Assembly (NCBI GenBank): GCA_009103225.1
Contig: RHPI01003389.1
Location: 950,468-1,014,467 of the forward strand
DNA length: 64,000 nucleotides
Reading direction: 5' to 3'
Origin: Chlorokybus atmophyticus
Taxonomy: Eukaryota > Streptophyta > Chlorokybophyceae > Chlorokybales > Chlorokybaceae
A model generated the notes under the pieces. The model made no database searches. It was not told the DNA's origin and was given only the letters and a program-made list of their open reading frames with translations. The position numbers and the translations under genes are program-made. Each line of letters starts with the position of its first letter. Position 1 is the first letter of the stretch. Positions 13,951 to 26,600 of the stretch are shown piece by piece.

Positions 13951-14420
13951 TCGTCGCAATATGTTTTCCCTGCCGGCCGACAAAATATTGGCAACGGCCG
14001 TGCACCTGAGGACACTAATCTAGACTGTCGTGGCTCAGTCCACCTATAATCTTAATACAGGGACCTAATAGTAACTTTCGTTACTATCAGGCCCTTTTTG
14101 TTACATTTTAGTCTTCAACGGTTGACTATGCCTAATTAACAGGCGCCCGTTAATTACCTATCAGGCCTTTACAAGTGACTTTGTATAATTTACAGGCACC
14201 TGTTAATTACACATCATGCCTTACTAGGTGACTACAACTAATCAACAGGCACCTGTAAGTTATACATCAGGCCTTAACAGGTGACTACACCTAATTAGCA
14301 GGCACTTGCAAATTACACATCAGTCTTACTTTTGTGACTCAGCCTATGTGACAGGCACCTGCAGGTTACACACCAGTCCAGCGCAGGCGACTAAGCCTAA
14401 TTCACAAGCACCAACTAGGT
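13951..14420. repeat. Left terminal region with about 55-bp tandem subterminal repeats
   Basis: After the terminal sequence and CGGCCGACAAAATATTGGCAA block, units built as CAGGCACCTG...TTACAcatCAGgcctta...GTGACTA...AATTaa recur about every 55 bp from roughly 14085 to 14410, about six imperfect copies. Such subterminal repeats typically bind transposase in CACTA-like elements; the function here is inferred. Confidence 0.7.
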
Positions 14421-14744
14421 AATTATCGACAAAATAAGGCATTCTTTAACAACTGAAGGTGATTGATGCCTAACTGTCGTCATATGTATTTGCATAGCTT
14501 GACTACACGCGACTGTCACTGACTGCTAGCATTGTTATGTGCCTGTGCTGTGTACATGTACCTGAAATGTGTACAATGTCTCTCAGTCACGTGCCAAGGC
14601 TTGTAGCTCGATTATGTGACTTGAATGCTGTTCTGTCGTATATCATAGGGATGCAAGTATTGACATGCATGGGCATAATGACGATCGAGTGAGCTGGTTT
14701 AAGATGCACAACACTCAGTCACAAGAGCCTTGTAGCTATGTACA

Positions 14745-16275
14745 CTACCAGCTAAACGGACTACCAACTGCGCTACAGCTCCTCTCCATCATCGCTTTGC
14801 TCGTCATCATGGAACAAAGCACCACGCGCGGGGCCTGTGGAGGAGACGCCGGAGCTTGCTCTTCCTCCTTAAACGGTTGTGCCAGCCAATTAAATGCCGC
14901 TTCTGCCTCAGCGAGCGGGTCACGAGCTGCTGTCTCTTGCGGCCGGCGCCGATTGGGATCTTTCAGGTATTCAACACAAAATGCAGTGCGGCGTTTCACA
15001 AGGGTGAATGGCTGGAGGGCTGCGTACCGTTGCCTCATCTCCCGCTTCATTGACATGATTATGGTGTTGATTTCGCTGAGGTACTCTTCATGTGTGTCTA
15101 TGCTGGCAGCTAGGAGAGGGTCTCCATCCTTGCCCTTTAAGATGCGCTCCACCTGCGTAGTTTACAGGCATGTCTTAGTGGCATCGAAAGCCACTATTCA
15201 CTGCAACGCGCCTGCAAGCCTGTAGTTTGGGGCTACAGCATTCCTGAATGCTAATGACGGTATTCAGAGTGCTCACCGTAAGCAACAGGTATGCAAGGTG
15301 GTTAACTGTCAGCTGCCGGCGACCAGGTGTAGTGACGGCGTAAGACCAGCATTGCACGATCATTTGCCAGATTATGGGATTGCCCCATGCATGGATGTAT
15401 CTCCTCCGCTCCGGGTCTGTAGTGTCGGTCACCTCAAATCTCCGCCATGACTTGCCTGCGACAGTCATACCAACAAGGCATTAGCCACGATATGGATAAA
15501 TCAAGTTGAGCCTGCACCAGGCTAAAATAGTGCCATTGACTTACTTTGGAGCGCGTTGCGCATCTGGGCTTTTTGGGTCTCGAGGTCCATTAGGGCGTCG
15601 ATGTGCCTGATTGAATCGGTTACAATAGGCGAGATGAGTACGTGTGTATGGAGGCTGAGTAAGAAGGCAGTCTTGCATAGCAGACATGGTGGTGAGGGAC
15701 CCAACTGACTTGCGCTTGTTGCTGTTAAATAGTGTTCACTTGTGCTCCTTCTCGAGGACATGCTTGATGTTGGTGACGTTCTCAGACCGGACCTGCGTAG
15801 CTTTCTTCAAGGCGACACTCCAGTGGAAGGGGCACTTCTTGGGAGTCCAATACACCTCATAGAAGTTGGCCGCATCGGCCTCGTCGTCATGGTCGAAGCC
15901 AACTACCTATCACGGGCTGGTTGGTCAGTGTCACGGTGCAGTGCGGTCATGAAGCATTCACAGCACCTGACACATGATGTTACGAATAGTGTCCTTCTTG
16001 GGATAAACGTGGCTCTTTACCCAGTGGCCGTTTATGATTTCAACGACGGCATCTCGCAAATGCTGTCCACAGAAGAACAATCCGTTACACACATACACAC
16101 AGTGTCACAGTGTCACACAGTGCTTACCTCGTTGCCAATCTTCCACTTGCTTGGGGAAGGGTTGCTGACGGCCGAGGTTGCCACGTCACGACCAAATGCG
16201 TTTGGGTTGGGGGTTTCAATCGACCCTCTGCAAGCACAACCACATGAGTCATGCTGCAAGCCATGAAAGATGCAA
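14745..16275 (-). CDS. Spliced accessory protein of giant transposon, unknown function
   Basis: The minus strand holds several exon-like blocks with good splice borders. About 16225-16127 reads GSIETPNPNAFGRDV... to IGNE with a GTAAGC donor. About 16058-15963 reads HLRDAVVEIINGHWVKSHVY... to NIMCQ. About 15906-15733 reads VVGFDHDDEADAANFYEVYW... with a possible zinc ligand set CPFH...H-x5-H. About 15640-15545 reads DSIRHIDALMDLETQKAQMR. About 15458-15225 includes WGNPIIWQMIVQCW. The last exon (about 15152-14745) is charged and helical. An in-frame TGA near 15733 and a frame change afterwards suggest either unresolved introns or decay. By position and charge it could be a TnpA-like DNA-binding partner of the transposase, but I recognise no family. 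Confidence 0.5.
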
Positions 16276-16778
16276 CCCTCACAGTTGCACAAGAAGAACA
16301 ATGTGCACAGTGTGTCCAGAACGCATGCAGTGAGTCACTGTGCTAGTCATGAAAGAAGCAAGCATCCAACTTATAAGTCGAGCAAGAAGCAACGTGCACA
16401 GTGCATCAAGAACGCATGCAGTCTAGCTTGCCCTTGCGACTGCGGTGTCAGGTGGAGTTGTTGTGATGTGCTGGGCGTTAGCGCGGGGTCTTGCTGCGAT
16501 TGGTTGGCGACGGTTGCCTAGTTGAACACTGGGGGCAATGTGGACAACTGGCGCCGACCTCCACGACGAGGTGCACCTACGGATGGACCACGAGGCATCT
16601 CTTCAATTGATAGTCGGGTGCCGCCTGTTTAGTTGATAGTGGCGCTGCCGCCTCCAACGCTGCCGCCGCCGGTTGGCCCGCCCGAATCTACGAGGCGCGA
16701 AAACGAAAATAAAATAAGGCGGTTTTGAACGTCTAGAGTCCCGCACTAGAGTCGCACTTGTAGTGCGTTCTTGCTCCT

Positions 16779-16945
16779 ATGGTTGATGGTACGAATTATG
16801 CATTCGTGCCATCCATGCTTCGTACAACCATTGGTAATCACGGTTGTGTCGTAACATTTATGGTACGACAGAGGCATCTCTTGTCCAACCCGAGCCATTG
16901 CCGTACAATGGCTCTGTCGTACCATCCATGGTACGAAAGAGGCAT
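16779..16945. repeat. Left cluster of GGTACGA/TCGTACC sites
   Basis: ATGGTACGA or its complement occurs repeatedly in about 170 bp, next to a GGC-triplet run at about 17107-17128. A mirror arrangement (GCC triplets then the same 7-mer) lies at 31475-31765. The 7-mer also occurs in the element at 1296-2863. Confidence 0.7.
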
Positions 16946-17199
16946 TGCTCGATCAGCCCTAATGGGAGTTAGCGTGCACTTACCCAAACACGCTTCATTA
17001 AAGGCCGGATGATGGCACGCAAGGGCACCAGGTCGATGACGGGTCGAATGTCAGGCTTGATGGGCCTGGGTTCGACTATGAGGCGGAGGACCAGGAGTCG
17101 AAGCCGGCGGCGGCGGCGGCGGCGGCGTGGCACATCTTGCGAGAAGTTGTGGTCGTAAGAGTTCAAGCAGCGAAGCCAACTACTACCGGTCGCCACGTC

Positions 17200-19349
17200 A
17201 TGGATCATGGCAGGCGTCAGCAATGGGGCTGTCCAACATGCATCACGAACATTGGACAAACCAGCAGGCAAGCCATTAATGACCATCTTCACACAGAGAG
17301 CTGCTTGGTGGCTCGCTTTCTGCAACAAGGAGTGGATCAGGAGCTGCAGTCCTTGGAGCCCCTTGTCAGAACCGTGCGGACCCAATTGCGGCTGTGGGAA
17401 CAAGCACAAAGCAATGCAGAAGTACGCTCAACAATCACATGCATTTCCTTGCAAGAGCAATTTGTTTTTCAGCGCACTCCATGTGATATATGTAGCGTGG
17501 CTGCAGGCCTCCACTATTCACCCATACCCACCCTACAGTCAAGCCGACATTGCGGAAGCCAGAGCAGATAGACAGAGCTGGGCGGCGGTATGTTGTTGCC
17601 ACTCTCGCTGTGCATGTTGACTGCATGCACCTCCAATGCATGCCTACCTTTACATGCTAGGATGTGCGTGAGCATGCGAAATCGCGCGCGCGTGCCGAAC
17701 GAAGTAGGCCGGGTTTGAGCACAGGAGAGCGTGGCCATTCGTCCGGCATTCAACCAATCGTGCATCAACAAGCAATGACGCAGTCCATGCAATCATTCGT
17801 GCATGAACCATTAATGCCGCAGGTGATTGTTCAAAGCAACCAACTGATAACGGTGTGACGCAGTTGACTATTGCAATTGCAGTGTCGCAAGCATGCAGCT
17901 AACCCACATGTGATTGGTTAACAGCACCACAGTGCACTAGGTCCTGTTGGAGCTCATATGCAAGCCTGGATTCAATCCCATCAACTGGTCCTTCAATCCC
18001 ACTTGCTGATGGGCGCGGCGGCAATGCAGCATCAGTTTAACATGCATGTTGGCCTATTGAATCCCGACATGTCCAATGGGGCAGTGGCGCATGATGTGCC
18101 CATGGCTCGCAAGCTCCGTGACGAGTCTGCGATCGAGGGTGGCGGGGAGAGTGCACCCAATACCATCTTGTCAGCCCCCATGGCTTCCCCTGCTCCATGC
18201 AGCCCACGGGCCATTGAGGTAAGTCGCTGTCTTTTATGCTCGTGCCTTGGTAACAATGCGTCAGGCACTGCATAAGCTTATATTTCCTTTGCAACATTGT
18301 GAGCCATCTTATCCTGGGTCCTGTATACAGCCCCCCCCTTGCTGCATGCACAAGTGGTCTCACCTGCAGCTCCTGCTCCCCTCGCAGCCAGAGCGCAACC
18401 ACCTTCCGCGGCACCAGTCCTTCATGCACTGCCATCTCCTCCACGAGCAGCACCGGTGATTGCGGGGCAACAATCCTTCTTGCCGCCACCGGCGAGACCA
18501 CAGCACAATGCAACAACCGATGTGGCTTCTGCACCTACCTTACCCCACCCGCTGCAAGTTGAAGCCGGCAGTCTGCCCCAAACTCAGGTACTTTATCAGT
18601 CACTGTGACTCTTGCCGTCCACACGCATACGGCCATCAATCATGCTAGGTGGCCAGCTCGCCTCATGGGACCACTTCAATGCGCCAACGGATGGTAATTG
18701 CTTCTACCATTGTGTATTTCGCGCCAGGCCATCCATAGCGCAAAGTGTCCTGGATGATCACAAGTGCCCCAGCTCGAGCAGATTTTGGGCCATGCTGGAC
18801 ACCATGGACGACGACGGCAGGGGGCACACTCTCCGCAAAATCACCGCCAAGGCTGTCGATGCAGGCGTGGCGAGCAGAATCTTAGACTTCTGCAGAGCCA
18901 CTGGTGCCGCGGGAGAGATGGCACAATATTACGACAAATTGCCTGCGACCATGTTGGCTGATATCATTTGCAACATTGACCTAGCCATGGCCAAGGTGCG
19001 ACAGATCGTGCGGAGAAAAGATGTGTACGTCGAGCACCTGCAGATGACCATGTTTGCCAACAAGCTGGGCTTGTTGATTGGCTGCGTGACCGTTCAGCGC
19101 GAGCATGGGGAGTGGGTGCCACGGCCCGGCAGCGCAGTTTGGGTTGGAACTACAGAAGCCCCCAACTCAGTCCTGGTGGTGGGCAACACTGCTCCTAATG
19201 AGCTAGAAGCACACTTTTGGCTCCTCAAGCCTGCAAGCACCGAACAGTGGTCGTGGCCTATGCATGAAGTGCCACCGGAGGTAATACACCTGATCGGAGA
19301 GTGGCGGAATGGCGTTGCCAATTCCCCGCTACCACCGGCTGTGACTTAG
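17200..19349 (+). CDS. Zinc finger plus OTU-like cysteine protease, transposon cargo
   Basis: Predicted deubiquitinase-like protein. The ATG at 17200 opens exon 1 (17200-17421) with a C2HC-type finger (CPTC near residue 11, H-x3-C ending at about residue 35) and a helical tail ending at a GT donor. Later exon-like blocks at about 17959-18220 (Gln/Met-rich) and 18380-18592 (Pro/Ala-rich linker) lead to the catalytic exon (acceptor near 18651, to 19349). This has DHFNAPTDGNCFYHCVF, the OTU signature around the nucleophile Cys, and near its end EAHFWLLKP supplying the probable catalytic His. A GTAATA donor at about 19281 means the protein may instead splice on into the next gene. Intron borders between 17422 and 18651 are not fully resolved. 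OTU proteases cleave ubiquitin; what this one acts on is unknown. Confidence 0.65.
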
Positions 19350-19559
19350 AGTGCTGCGCCAATGCCTCAGGCCTCGCATTCGTGTGCTAGGCAAGAAGTA
19401 GCCGAGTGTTCTGCACATCCTGCCTCCCCTCAACCACAGCCACATGCTCGCAATTCAGCACCTCCCTTCCTGCCGCGGAGACTCACTTGCCACCGCACTC
19501 TGACCATCCGGAGGCATTTCCATCAAGAAGCAGCTGTAGCTCGCCCTCTCCCTCTAAGC

Positions 19560-20864
19560 TTGCCACATTGATCCCAGCCTGTCTTGTTGGTAAAGAGATT
19601 GATAGAGGTGTCCTGAAAGCTGCGCTGAAAGACAAAAGCTTCATGCTCGACCTCATGAAGCAACATGAGGTTGTGGAGGAACGGGAGGCAACCAACAAGC
19701 GCAAGGCTATGGAGCAAGAAGATAACGCCTTATCTCCTCTGAGTGACAGTGCCACGGAGAGCGCCTGCCAAGATGTGCAGGTTGACAAGAAAAAGAAGAA
19801 GAAGGTTGTTGGAACAAAAGACGCTGACAGGACCAAAAAAGGAAAGGTGAGGCATCGTTACAACGTTAGAAGAAGCACAGCGCCTTGAAGCCTCACTGGG
19901 GCTGACTGTGTGTCCTAAGTAGGCACAGGCGGCTTTACAGCGTCAAGTGGCTGCTCAGCATCGTCCAGAGAGACAGCCGGTGCGGCACGAGCTGCCCAAG
20001 CTCAAAGCACCGACGCGCAGACGCTTTGAGGGGCTGACTCGTAGTGCAAAGAAGTTGATCGCCCTACAATACGCCCAAGACGCGCTGCATCACCGCATGC
20101 GGCATGCCTCGAGGTGGGTGACGAAAGTATGCAATAAGTGGGAGCAAACGCGGAGAGTGCGGTCTAAACAGACCTCTGGGGATTGGCCGTGGTTGGAACC
20201 CATACACAATATGGCCATCCATAGTACGTTGTTGCCCCTCGCCGTCCTCGATATGATGGTGTTGCTGCCGCAGCAACCCGGCAATGTGCAAGAGCTATCT
20301 GCGGAGCAGAACTTCGACCTGCTGCAGCAGATGTACCTGTCGATATCGACTGATGCGGGTCGAGATGTGTGCCACTACCTGAGCAAACATACTGGGTGGC
20401 AAGTAAAACCATTCGAGCTGTACTTGGCATGCTTTGGTTGGCAGTGGCTGTATGTCATACGGCACGTCGAGCTTATTCTGTGGAAGCTCGAAGAAAATGA
20501 CGATGCGGGGGAGTACACGAGTGACGACAGCCATGTCGAGGGCCTGGATGAACGCATGCTGGACGAGACCGCCAAGACCAGCAGGTGGTGTATGGCGGCA
20601 GATGGGCAACAGGTGATCAAGCAGGCAGTGGAGCGTTATGCCGCGCCATTCAGGTGGGAGTCGCTACGCTTGCAACGCGATAACAGAGTTTGGTGGCAGA
20701 GGCAGCTTGCACACCCGCGTGCACCATGTGTGCTAATTTGTCGCATTGAAGAGCCCCCCCCCCCCCCCCCCCCCCNGGAGACGCCCTGTTGCAAGAAAGC
20801 GATGTGCCATGTCTGCATCATAGCACATCAGAAGACTGTGGCAAATAAATCAAAGAATCTATAA
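19560..20864 (+). CDS. Basic, RING-like zinc-binding protein, transposon cargo
   Basis: Two exon-like blocks. The first (about 19560-19845) encodes LVGKEIDRGVLKAALKDK..., a charged helix and a Lys-rich nuclear-localisation-like run (KKKKKK), ending at a GTGAGG donor. The second starts after CAG at about 19930 and runs to the stop at 20864. It has a basic segment (KLKAPTRRRFEGLTRSAKK), a roughly 200-residue domain I do not recognise (WPWLEPIHNMAIHSTLLPL, FGWQWLYVIRHVELILWKL), and a C-terminal cluster CVLIC...CCKKAMCHVC resembling the zinc ligands of a small RING finger. The cluster is split by a poly-C run with an ambiguous base (20776), so the frame through it is uncertain. It may be the 3' part of the OTU gene, or a separate gene. 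Confidence 0.5.
20755..20776. repeat. Poly-C run with ambiguous base
   Basis: About 21 C followed by n. The Pro run it encodes inside the RING-like segment may be a sequencing or assembly artefact. Confidence 0.9.
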
Positions 20865-23149
20865 GCATGTCCCTTTTGCAAGCAACCTCACCCGTTTTGG
20901 TCGCCACGCCTGATGCAAGACGCCAACGTGTCGGCGGTGATTTGGCCCCCGCCTTGATGCCAGTTGCATGTATTGTAGTTTTGTGTTGGCTTCCTGTGAA
21001 CCATGTAGATACATGTATGGTTGCAGCATGGTGCATGGTGCACCAGAGATCTGCTGTTGTCAGAAGCATTGGATGTACATGTGTATGATGACTGCCCGGC
21101 GCATGAGTCAGTGCATGGCTTGCATACCTCGCTGGTTTAGAGCGTGGTTGACAGCAACAAACTCGGACAACGCTCTGGGTTCCATGGCATGATAGCACAG
21201 TATTACTCTACGATCGTGGTAGTATGCGAGTATCCTTGTACTGTAGTATCATTAACAGATGGAGTACCATTCATGTTGATGCAGTATCATGCATGGTACT
21301 GCAATAGCGTATAAGGTACAGTCGTGCTTCACTTGAAGTTTGACCCATTTAGGGTTCGTAAGATGGCAACCCTAAATTGATGCCCATACCCTAAAGTCTC
21401 GCTCAGTTTGTGGGCAGCCGTGCCGATTCCTATTTTGCATGATGTCGGCGGCAGCAGTTGAATCCCCCTCACCTAGGAGACCATGCTTGGTGTGCCCACA
21501 ATGCAATGCGTACGTATGTGCCAATGGCCGTAGGCAGCAAATGCGAGCACACTTAACCGAATGCCAGCGAGTGCAGACAGTGTGCCACGGTTTTAGTGCT
21601 GCTTGCTGGCATTACACCACACACAATGTCGACGTGTTTGGCTGCCGCCTCGGCCAAGATCTGTGCAAGGAACCCGAGTTTTTCCATTGCGTGCAGTGCG
21701 TGTGCAAATCGTGCTCGCGCTCATGCTTCGAGTGGCGAGGGGAACCCATGCGCTTCTTCACATGGACAACACCGGAACATGTGGTTAGTGGACAGGTGGT
21801 AGATGCTGTGGAGGTAATTTGGCAGAGTGGACCGCGACGTATCACTGCATGTTATGTTGGGCGTATGCTTATATCATGCATGTTGAAGCTGTTGTCGCAT
21901 TCGAAGCAGTCTTCCACGGTGTGGGCGTGGGCAGTTCCATCCCCTGGCCGCTGTAGAGGAGGCAGACCATCAACCGTTCGACAGCGCACTGCATTGGCTG
22001 CGGAACGCAGTTAAGTTGGGATGCGAGCAGCTGATTGGTGTGAGTGTCATGGTGCATGGGCCGCTGGATGGGGAATGGTATGCGGGCGTTGTGGAATCAT
22101 TGAAGCAAGCGTTAGGTCAGCATCACTTCGTGGCGTGCGAGATTGAGGACGCATCATATATGCATGGAGCAATGGAAAATGTCTTTGCAGGGCAGCACCG
22201 TATAGTATTCGATGATGGTGATCGACCACAAACCATCAACTTCAAAGGGCACAACGTATTCGCGTACACATCAGTTGACGGGGCACGCCATGTTCTGCGC
22301 GTCGGAGGGGAGAACGTCAGTCGCACAGTAAGCCCGGAAGGCATCATTGTTAGTCCCTGGCCAGCACCACGGCTAGCCTTGACCACATACACGCCATCTG
22401 ACAACATGCTTGGACGCACACGCAGACCAAGGGCACTCGACCTATTCTGCGGCGGTGGCAGTGCCAGTGGCGGTCTATACCACGCAGGCTTTGACGTGAC
22501 CGGGATGGACATAAGTCCCTCCTCTGAGTACCCGCTGCCCTTCATACACCGCGATGTGTGCACCCTGAGTGCAGGAGAGCTGAGCGAGGACGAGCTCATC
22601 TGAGCCAGTCCACCATGCCAGGCCTGTTCAGGTGCTATCCCGGCACCTCAACGGGCGGCACATGGCACATCCTGGAGACATCAGGTATGATACCGCTCGT
22701 CCAACGTCTGCTGCTTGCAAGCCAGGTCAAGTTTGTGATTGAGAATGTGCTAGGAGCAGCTTCCTCATTCAGACCCAATCTGTCCCTTTGTGGCACGATG
22801 TTTGGCCTATCAACTTTCCGACACCGTCTGTTTGAGACACAGACAGTGGTAGCTACCCCACCAGCACGCTGCTCGCACGCGGGCAAGGCAGTTGGACTGC
22901 TATCGTCGCACCTGTTCGCTAGCGCGAAGAAGACAATCGTGACATCAAATGCGCTACAGCAGATGTACCCGGTTTATGGCCTTCCAAGCACCAGGGGCGG
23001 CATTGCTGCGTGGCAAACAGCGCTGGGAGTGCCATGGACGGCCGTTTCCATAGCGAATGCAGTTCCTCCCGCAATGGCGGAGTGCATAGGGCGTCTCATG
23101 CTTGAAACAATGGATATGCGCTGTGACTACCCTCCTGTGTTATGGAACT

Positions 23150-23573
23150 TGTTGAAGGACTAGCATGCACATGTAGCTGAGGCAAGCATGGATACACACG
23201 GACAGAGCTACCGCCACCAGAGCATACACAAGTCACATCACATTCATCTATTACAAGTTGTCCGCTGGTTCTTATACCAGCCAGTTACACACACGTCTAC
23301 GTTTGCAAGCACTGCGTAAGCTATACTCAGCCTTTTGACGCGCTCTAAGCTGCGTTGTCTTTCTCACAACCAGAGCTTTCCAACAAGCTCTTACACGCCA
23401 AATATGAGTAAGTATACGCGGAGATACAAAGCAGTTAGTAAGGCTCCAGTCTGGAGTCCGGAGTCTGGTCCGACGATGCCATCTTGCTAAGTCCGGACCT
23501 AGTGCTCGTCCTTACGACCTTCTACTCCTGTGTGGAGGGTCGATGCTGATCGTATGTAGGAATACTCTCAACA
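23150..23573 (-). repeat. 3' LTR of copia 1
   Basis: 424 bp; plus-strand ends TGTTGAAGG...CTCTCAACA; identical to 27631-28054 by eye. Confidence 0.93.
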
Positions 23574-23583
23574 CTCCCACGCG
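23574..23583 (-). promoter_or_regulatory. Polypurine tract of copia 1
   Basis: The minus strand reads CGCGTGGGAG immediately before the 3' LTR. The same GTGGGAG tract precedes the left LTRs of the elements at 54418 and 58014. Confidence 0.7.
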
Positions 23584-23615
23584 AGCAGCTTGACCTCCAA
23601 CGCTTGCTCCTGTAG

Positions 23616-26600
23616 TCAAACACAGATGCCAAGTCCTGCACAACAAGTCTTGAACTTGAGTGGTGACAATGGCTTTGTCATGAAGTCCGCCAGCATGCCC
23701 TCAGTGTTGCAGTACTGGAACTCCACCTCCTTCCTTGTGACTCTGTCACGCACAAAGTGATGCATGACATCAATGTGCTTCGTCCTTGCCGAGGCGATAG
23801 GGTGCTTCAACAACTTGATGGCTCCTTGGTTGTCACAGTTGATGACGATGCACGCCATGGGGTGCTCCAAGTCTGCCATGAGCTTGCGAAGCCAGAGTGC
23901 CTCCTTCACTGCTGCTGCCGCTGCCATGTACTCAGCCTCTGATGTAGATGCTGCTGTTGTTGGCTGCAGCCTGCTGTTCCAGCTCACCACGCCTCCGTTC
24001 AGCTTGAAGACGTAGCCTGTAGTGGACCTCCTGCTGTTGAGGTCACCAGCAAAGTCCGAGTCGCAGTAGCCCTCCAACTCAGTGCTCCCGCTCCCAAACT
24101 TGATGCCAACTGTTGCGCTCCCAGCAACATAGCGTAGTACTCCCTTTGCTGCTCTCCAGTGCTCCATGCTCGGTGCAGACATGTAGCGAGCAAGTACTCC
24201 CACAGCATGTGCAACATCGGGACGTGTGCACACTGCCAGATAGAGCATGCTGCCTACCAGCTCACCATATGGATACTGAGCCTTGTCGAGTACCTCCTCA
24301 TCCTTTGCCTTGATGAGGGCAGTGCCAAGTGCCAACGGTGTGGTCTTGGTCTTCGCTTCAGTGAGCCCAAACTTGGTGACGAGTCTTCTCACCATCTGCT
24401 CCTGACTGATCTTGATTGTGCGAGCCGCCCTGTCGCGCTCAATCACCATGCCAAGGAACCACTTGGCCTCTCCAAGATCACGAACTGAGAATGCTTGCTG
24501 TAGAGCAAGTTTCGTCTCCTGCAGGTGGTGCACCTGCCTGGCGGTGATGATGATATCATCAACATACACGAGCAGCCAGACCTTGTTGTCTGCATGGATG
24601 AAGAGCCCAGGGTCTGCAGAGGATGCGGTGAAGCCAAGTGCCTCCAGCTCCTTGGTGAGCTTGATGTGCCACATACGCGGTGCCTGTCGCAGCCCGTACA
24701 GTGCCTTGATCAGCTTGCACGCTGTGCCTCTCTCCCCTTCTTCATATCCAGGTGGTTGCTCGATGAAGATCTCCTCCTCCAGCTCTCCGTAGAGGAAGGC
24801 AGTCTTCACATCCAGGTGATGCAGCTCTAGGTCTTCAGCAGCAACCATAGCTAGCAGTGCACGGAAGGTGGTATGCTTACTTGCAGGTGCAAACACTTCG
24901 TTGAAGTCCACACCTTCCTGCTGCAAGAAGCCCTTTGCCACCAGTCTTGCCTTGTAGCGCTCAATGTTGCCCTGACCATCACGCTTCACCTTGAAGACCC
25001 ATTTCACTGGAATGGTCTTCACTCCTTGCGGTAACTGCTCCAGTGACCAAGTGTTGTTGGCATGGAGTGACGCAATCTCCTCGTCCATAGCACGCTGCCA
25101 TTGCTCCGCATCTGGTGCTAACAATGCCTCCTCGTAGGTGCTTGGCTCCTCATTCTGCACACTGGCGACGTGTGCCTTGTGTAGGAAGTCAGGTGCCTTT
25201 CTCTCCCTCACTGGGTATCTCCGAGCTGCGTGCTCCTGCTGCAGGTGCGACTGCTTGTCTGCTACAGTGGAGTCCTGCTCACCCTTATCGTCGATGATGG
25301 CCTTGCCTGTAGCCTCCACTGTTTCAGGATGCTCCGGCTGTGCTTCATCTTCAGGAAAGAAGCCTGCTTCTGGTTGTGATAATCCCTCGTGGAAAACCAC
25401 CTCTCTGCTCACGATGATCTTCTGAGTGTCCTCGAGCAAGATCCTGTAAGCCTTGGAACCCGGTTCATAGCCAACGAAGATGCCCTTCTTGCTGACCGGC
25501 TCCAGCTTGTGCCTGAGCTGTTTAGGCACTAGTGCATATGCCGTGCATCCAAACACACGCATACCACTCACATCTGGTGTGGCTCCATAGAAGTGCTCCC
25601 ACGGAGTCTTCTGCTCTGAGCTCACCGGAGACCTGTTGCGGATGTAGTTGGCAGTGAGTACCGCCTCCTTCCACAAACTGTCTTCCATCTTTGTGTCGTT
25701 GAGCATGGCTCGAACACGCTCCAAGAGTGTCCTGTTGAGGCGTTCAGCTGCTCCATTCTGCTGCGGGGTGTAGGGTGCCGTTGTCTCGTGGCGTATGCCC
25801 TTGCTGGCGAAGAACTCCTTCAACTCCTTGTTGATGTACTCCCCTCCTCGATCACTCCTCATTGCCTTCATCTTGTTGCCAGACTGGGTCTCCAACAAGG
25901 CCACAACTGTGCGCACAGCTCCAGCAACTTCTGACTTGAGCGTCAATGGAAAGATGATGGACAGCTTGCTGTAGTCGTCGAGGAATGTAGCAAAGTACCT
26001 GGCCCCTCCCTTCGCCACAATGCGCATAGGGCCACAGACATCCATGTGCACAAGCTCGCAAGGATGCTGACTGCTAGAAGAGGATGATGGGAATGGCATA
26101 GCATGCTGCTTTGCAACCAGGCATGGTTCACAAAGTGCACCTGATGCATTCTTGAGTTCTTCTGTGCTGAGATGGATGCCCTTGACCATCTTCTCAGCGA
26201 CAAGGCGAGTGAGGTTGACGTAGCTGAGATGCCCGAACCTTCGATGCCACAATGTTGGCGACTCCTTGTCCTTCACCACCATGGCTTGAATGTCTCTGTC
26301 TTGAGGCTGCTCCACGTGGTAGAGCCCTCCCGGATCAGCGATTCCAACCATGTGCACGACCCCATCAAGGATGACTGAGCAGCCACCCTTCCGAAATAGG
26401 ATCTCCGCGCCTAAGCGCTCCGCAACCCTCACAGAGAATAGACTCGCAATAGCCTTAGGAACATGCAGGACGTTGCGTAACAACACCTCGCGTAGTGTGT
26501 TACCAACCTTGCACTGGAGTCGTACGTTGCCAACTCCCTCAGCCACCAGTACTTCGCCACCGAAGCCCGCCACCTTGATTGTGGACGTCAGCTTCCTGTA

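Noticed and set aside
14085-14410. CRISPR-like array
   Set aside because: The 55-bp units are imperfect throughout with no conserved repeat/unique spacer pattern; they are subterminal transposon repeats in eukaryotic DNA.
15715-15735. An 18-nt intron removing the TGA in the accessory gene
   Set aside because: GT...AG borders exist, but introns this short are known mainly from nucleomorphs; a nonsense mutation or unresolved longer intron is simpler.
20755-20776. Poly-proline tract as a real protein feature
   Set aside because: The homopolymer run ends in n, so length and frame are unreliable.
22601-22603. TGA read as Trp (alternative genetic code)
   Set aside because: PEX13 and ACX3 in the same window end at TGA in sensible positions, so TGA is a stop here.
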